From: a virus
Length of the DNA: 21,026 nucleotides
Direction: 5' to 3' (one strand)
IMG/VR virus record: IMGVR_UViG_3300030618_000673
Span: 1-21,026 of that record
Under the pieces are notes generated by a model. It did no database searches and had not been told where the DNA came from. It was given only the letters and a program-made list of their open reading frames with translations. The translations under genes and the position numbers were made by a program. Numbering within the stretch: position 1 is the stretch's first letter; each line of letters opens with the position of its first letter. Below are positions 20,923-21,026 of the stretch, piece after piece.

Positions 20923-21026
20923 ATGGGTCAAAAACTCGCAGCATATAACGCGCAAGGCGCAATCACCGGCTTCTACGACAGCGTGGATAGTCCCGTTCCA
21001 AGCAGTATCACCAATGTCATCGCCAT
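20923..21026 (+). CDS. Tail fibre assembly chaperone 2, partial
   Basis: The gene starts at the ATG at 20923, four bases after the fibre 2 stop, and runs off the right edge after 34 codons. All 104 bases are identical to 18546-18649 of chaperone 1, although the bases just upstream differ (AAATAT here, ACACAG there). The product therefore begins MGQKLAAYNAQGAITGFYDS like its paralogue. No good Shine-Dalgarno is visible; the gene may be coupled to the fibre stop. Confidence 0.85.
   Translation, partial: MGQKLAAYNAQGAITGFYDSVDSPVPSSITNVIA

Larger units (their letters stand above)
16813..21026 (+). repeat. Tandem fibre-chaperone cassettes
   Basis: The unit [intrinsic terminator, Shine-Dalgarno, TTG fibre, chaperone] occurs twice, with a period of about 2.4 kb (fibre starts 2413 bases apart; chaperone starts 2377 apart). 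Similarity is strong across the first 1.06 kb of each fibre (16856-17919 and 19269-20334), lost in the fibre 3' third, and exact again over at least 104 bases at the chaperone starts. The terminator dyad is shared, but the spacer before it differs. Confidence 0.88.

Noticed and set aside
1-21026. CRISPR array, tRNA, rRNA, insertion sequence or SOS box
   Set aside because: No regularly spaced direct repeats, no cloverleaf-like sequence, no transposase frame and no CTGT-8-ACAG match found by eye on either strand; a computed scan could still find weak ones.

Overview
The window joins a bacterial chromosome to a contractile phage-tail gene cluster. The far left (1-1133, minus strand) holds two genes of an aryl-polyene / type II fatty-acid-synthase-like cluster: a short beta-ketoacyl-synthase-like protein (PF13723 type) and the first part of a lysophospholipid acyltransferase with an H-x4-D motif. 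Such clusters are common in Burkholderiales. With the moderate-to-high GC and the style of the tail proteins, I infer a betaproteobacterium, probably Burkholderiales; the genus cannot be settled from this sequence.

Bases 1134-1804 contain no gene I can support, only inverted repeats in the aryl-polyene leader. Bases 1805-4334 are a lysogeny-type control region. Leftward genes are a Cro-like HTH protein, a winged-HTH protein with a TTG start and strong Shine-Dalgarno, and a protein with a sigma-region-4 / Q-antiterminator-like C-terminus. Rightward genes are a CI-like HTH repressor without a peptidase domain and a small unknown protein. A related 13-bp motif (roughly TAYCC/A-NNN-TGGTA) recurs about eight times in the non-coding DNA between 2976 and 4686, including a 23-bp near-perfect palindrome and a site on the -10 box of a strong predicted promoter at 4351.

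Bases 4753-20918 are a rightward structural operon: a RyR-domain protein, an unexplained 450-bp stretch, a tail terminator-like protein, a 57-aa unknown, sheath, tube, a tail assembly chaperone with a canonical -1 frameshift (A AAA AAC), a tail completion protein, tape measure, a LysM-like tail tip/hub protein, a gp27-like hub, spike V, gp25-like W, baseplate J, baseplate I, and then two tandem cassettes of tail fibre plus fibre chaperone. The second chaperone runs off the right edge.

No terminase, portal, protease, capsid, integrase, transposase or replication gene is visible, although control region and tail genes are adjacent. I therefore read the locus as a headless contractile particle (R-type tailocin), or a prophage with its head genes elsewhere. 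Four intrinsic terminators sit just ahead of the sheath, tube, fibre 1 and fibre 2 genes. Together with the Q-like gene and the roughly 370-nt untranslated leader after the 4351 promoter, they suggest antitermination control. The two fibre genes share about 370 N-terminal residues (about 85% identical by eye), have unrelated C-termini, and their chaperones start with at least 104 identical bases. This looks like a recombining receptor-specificity module.
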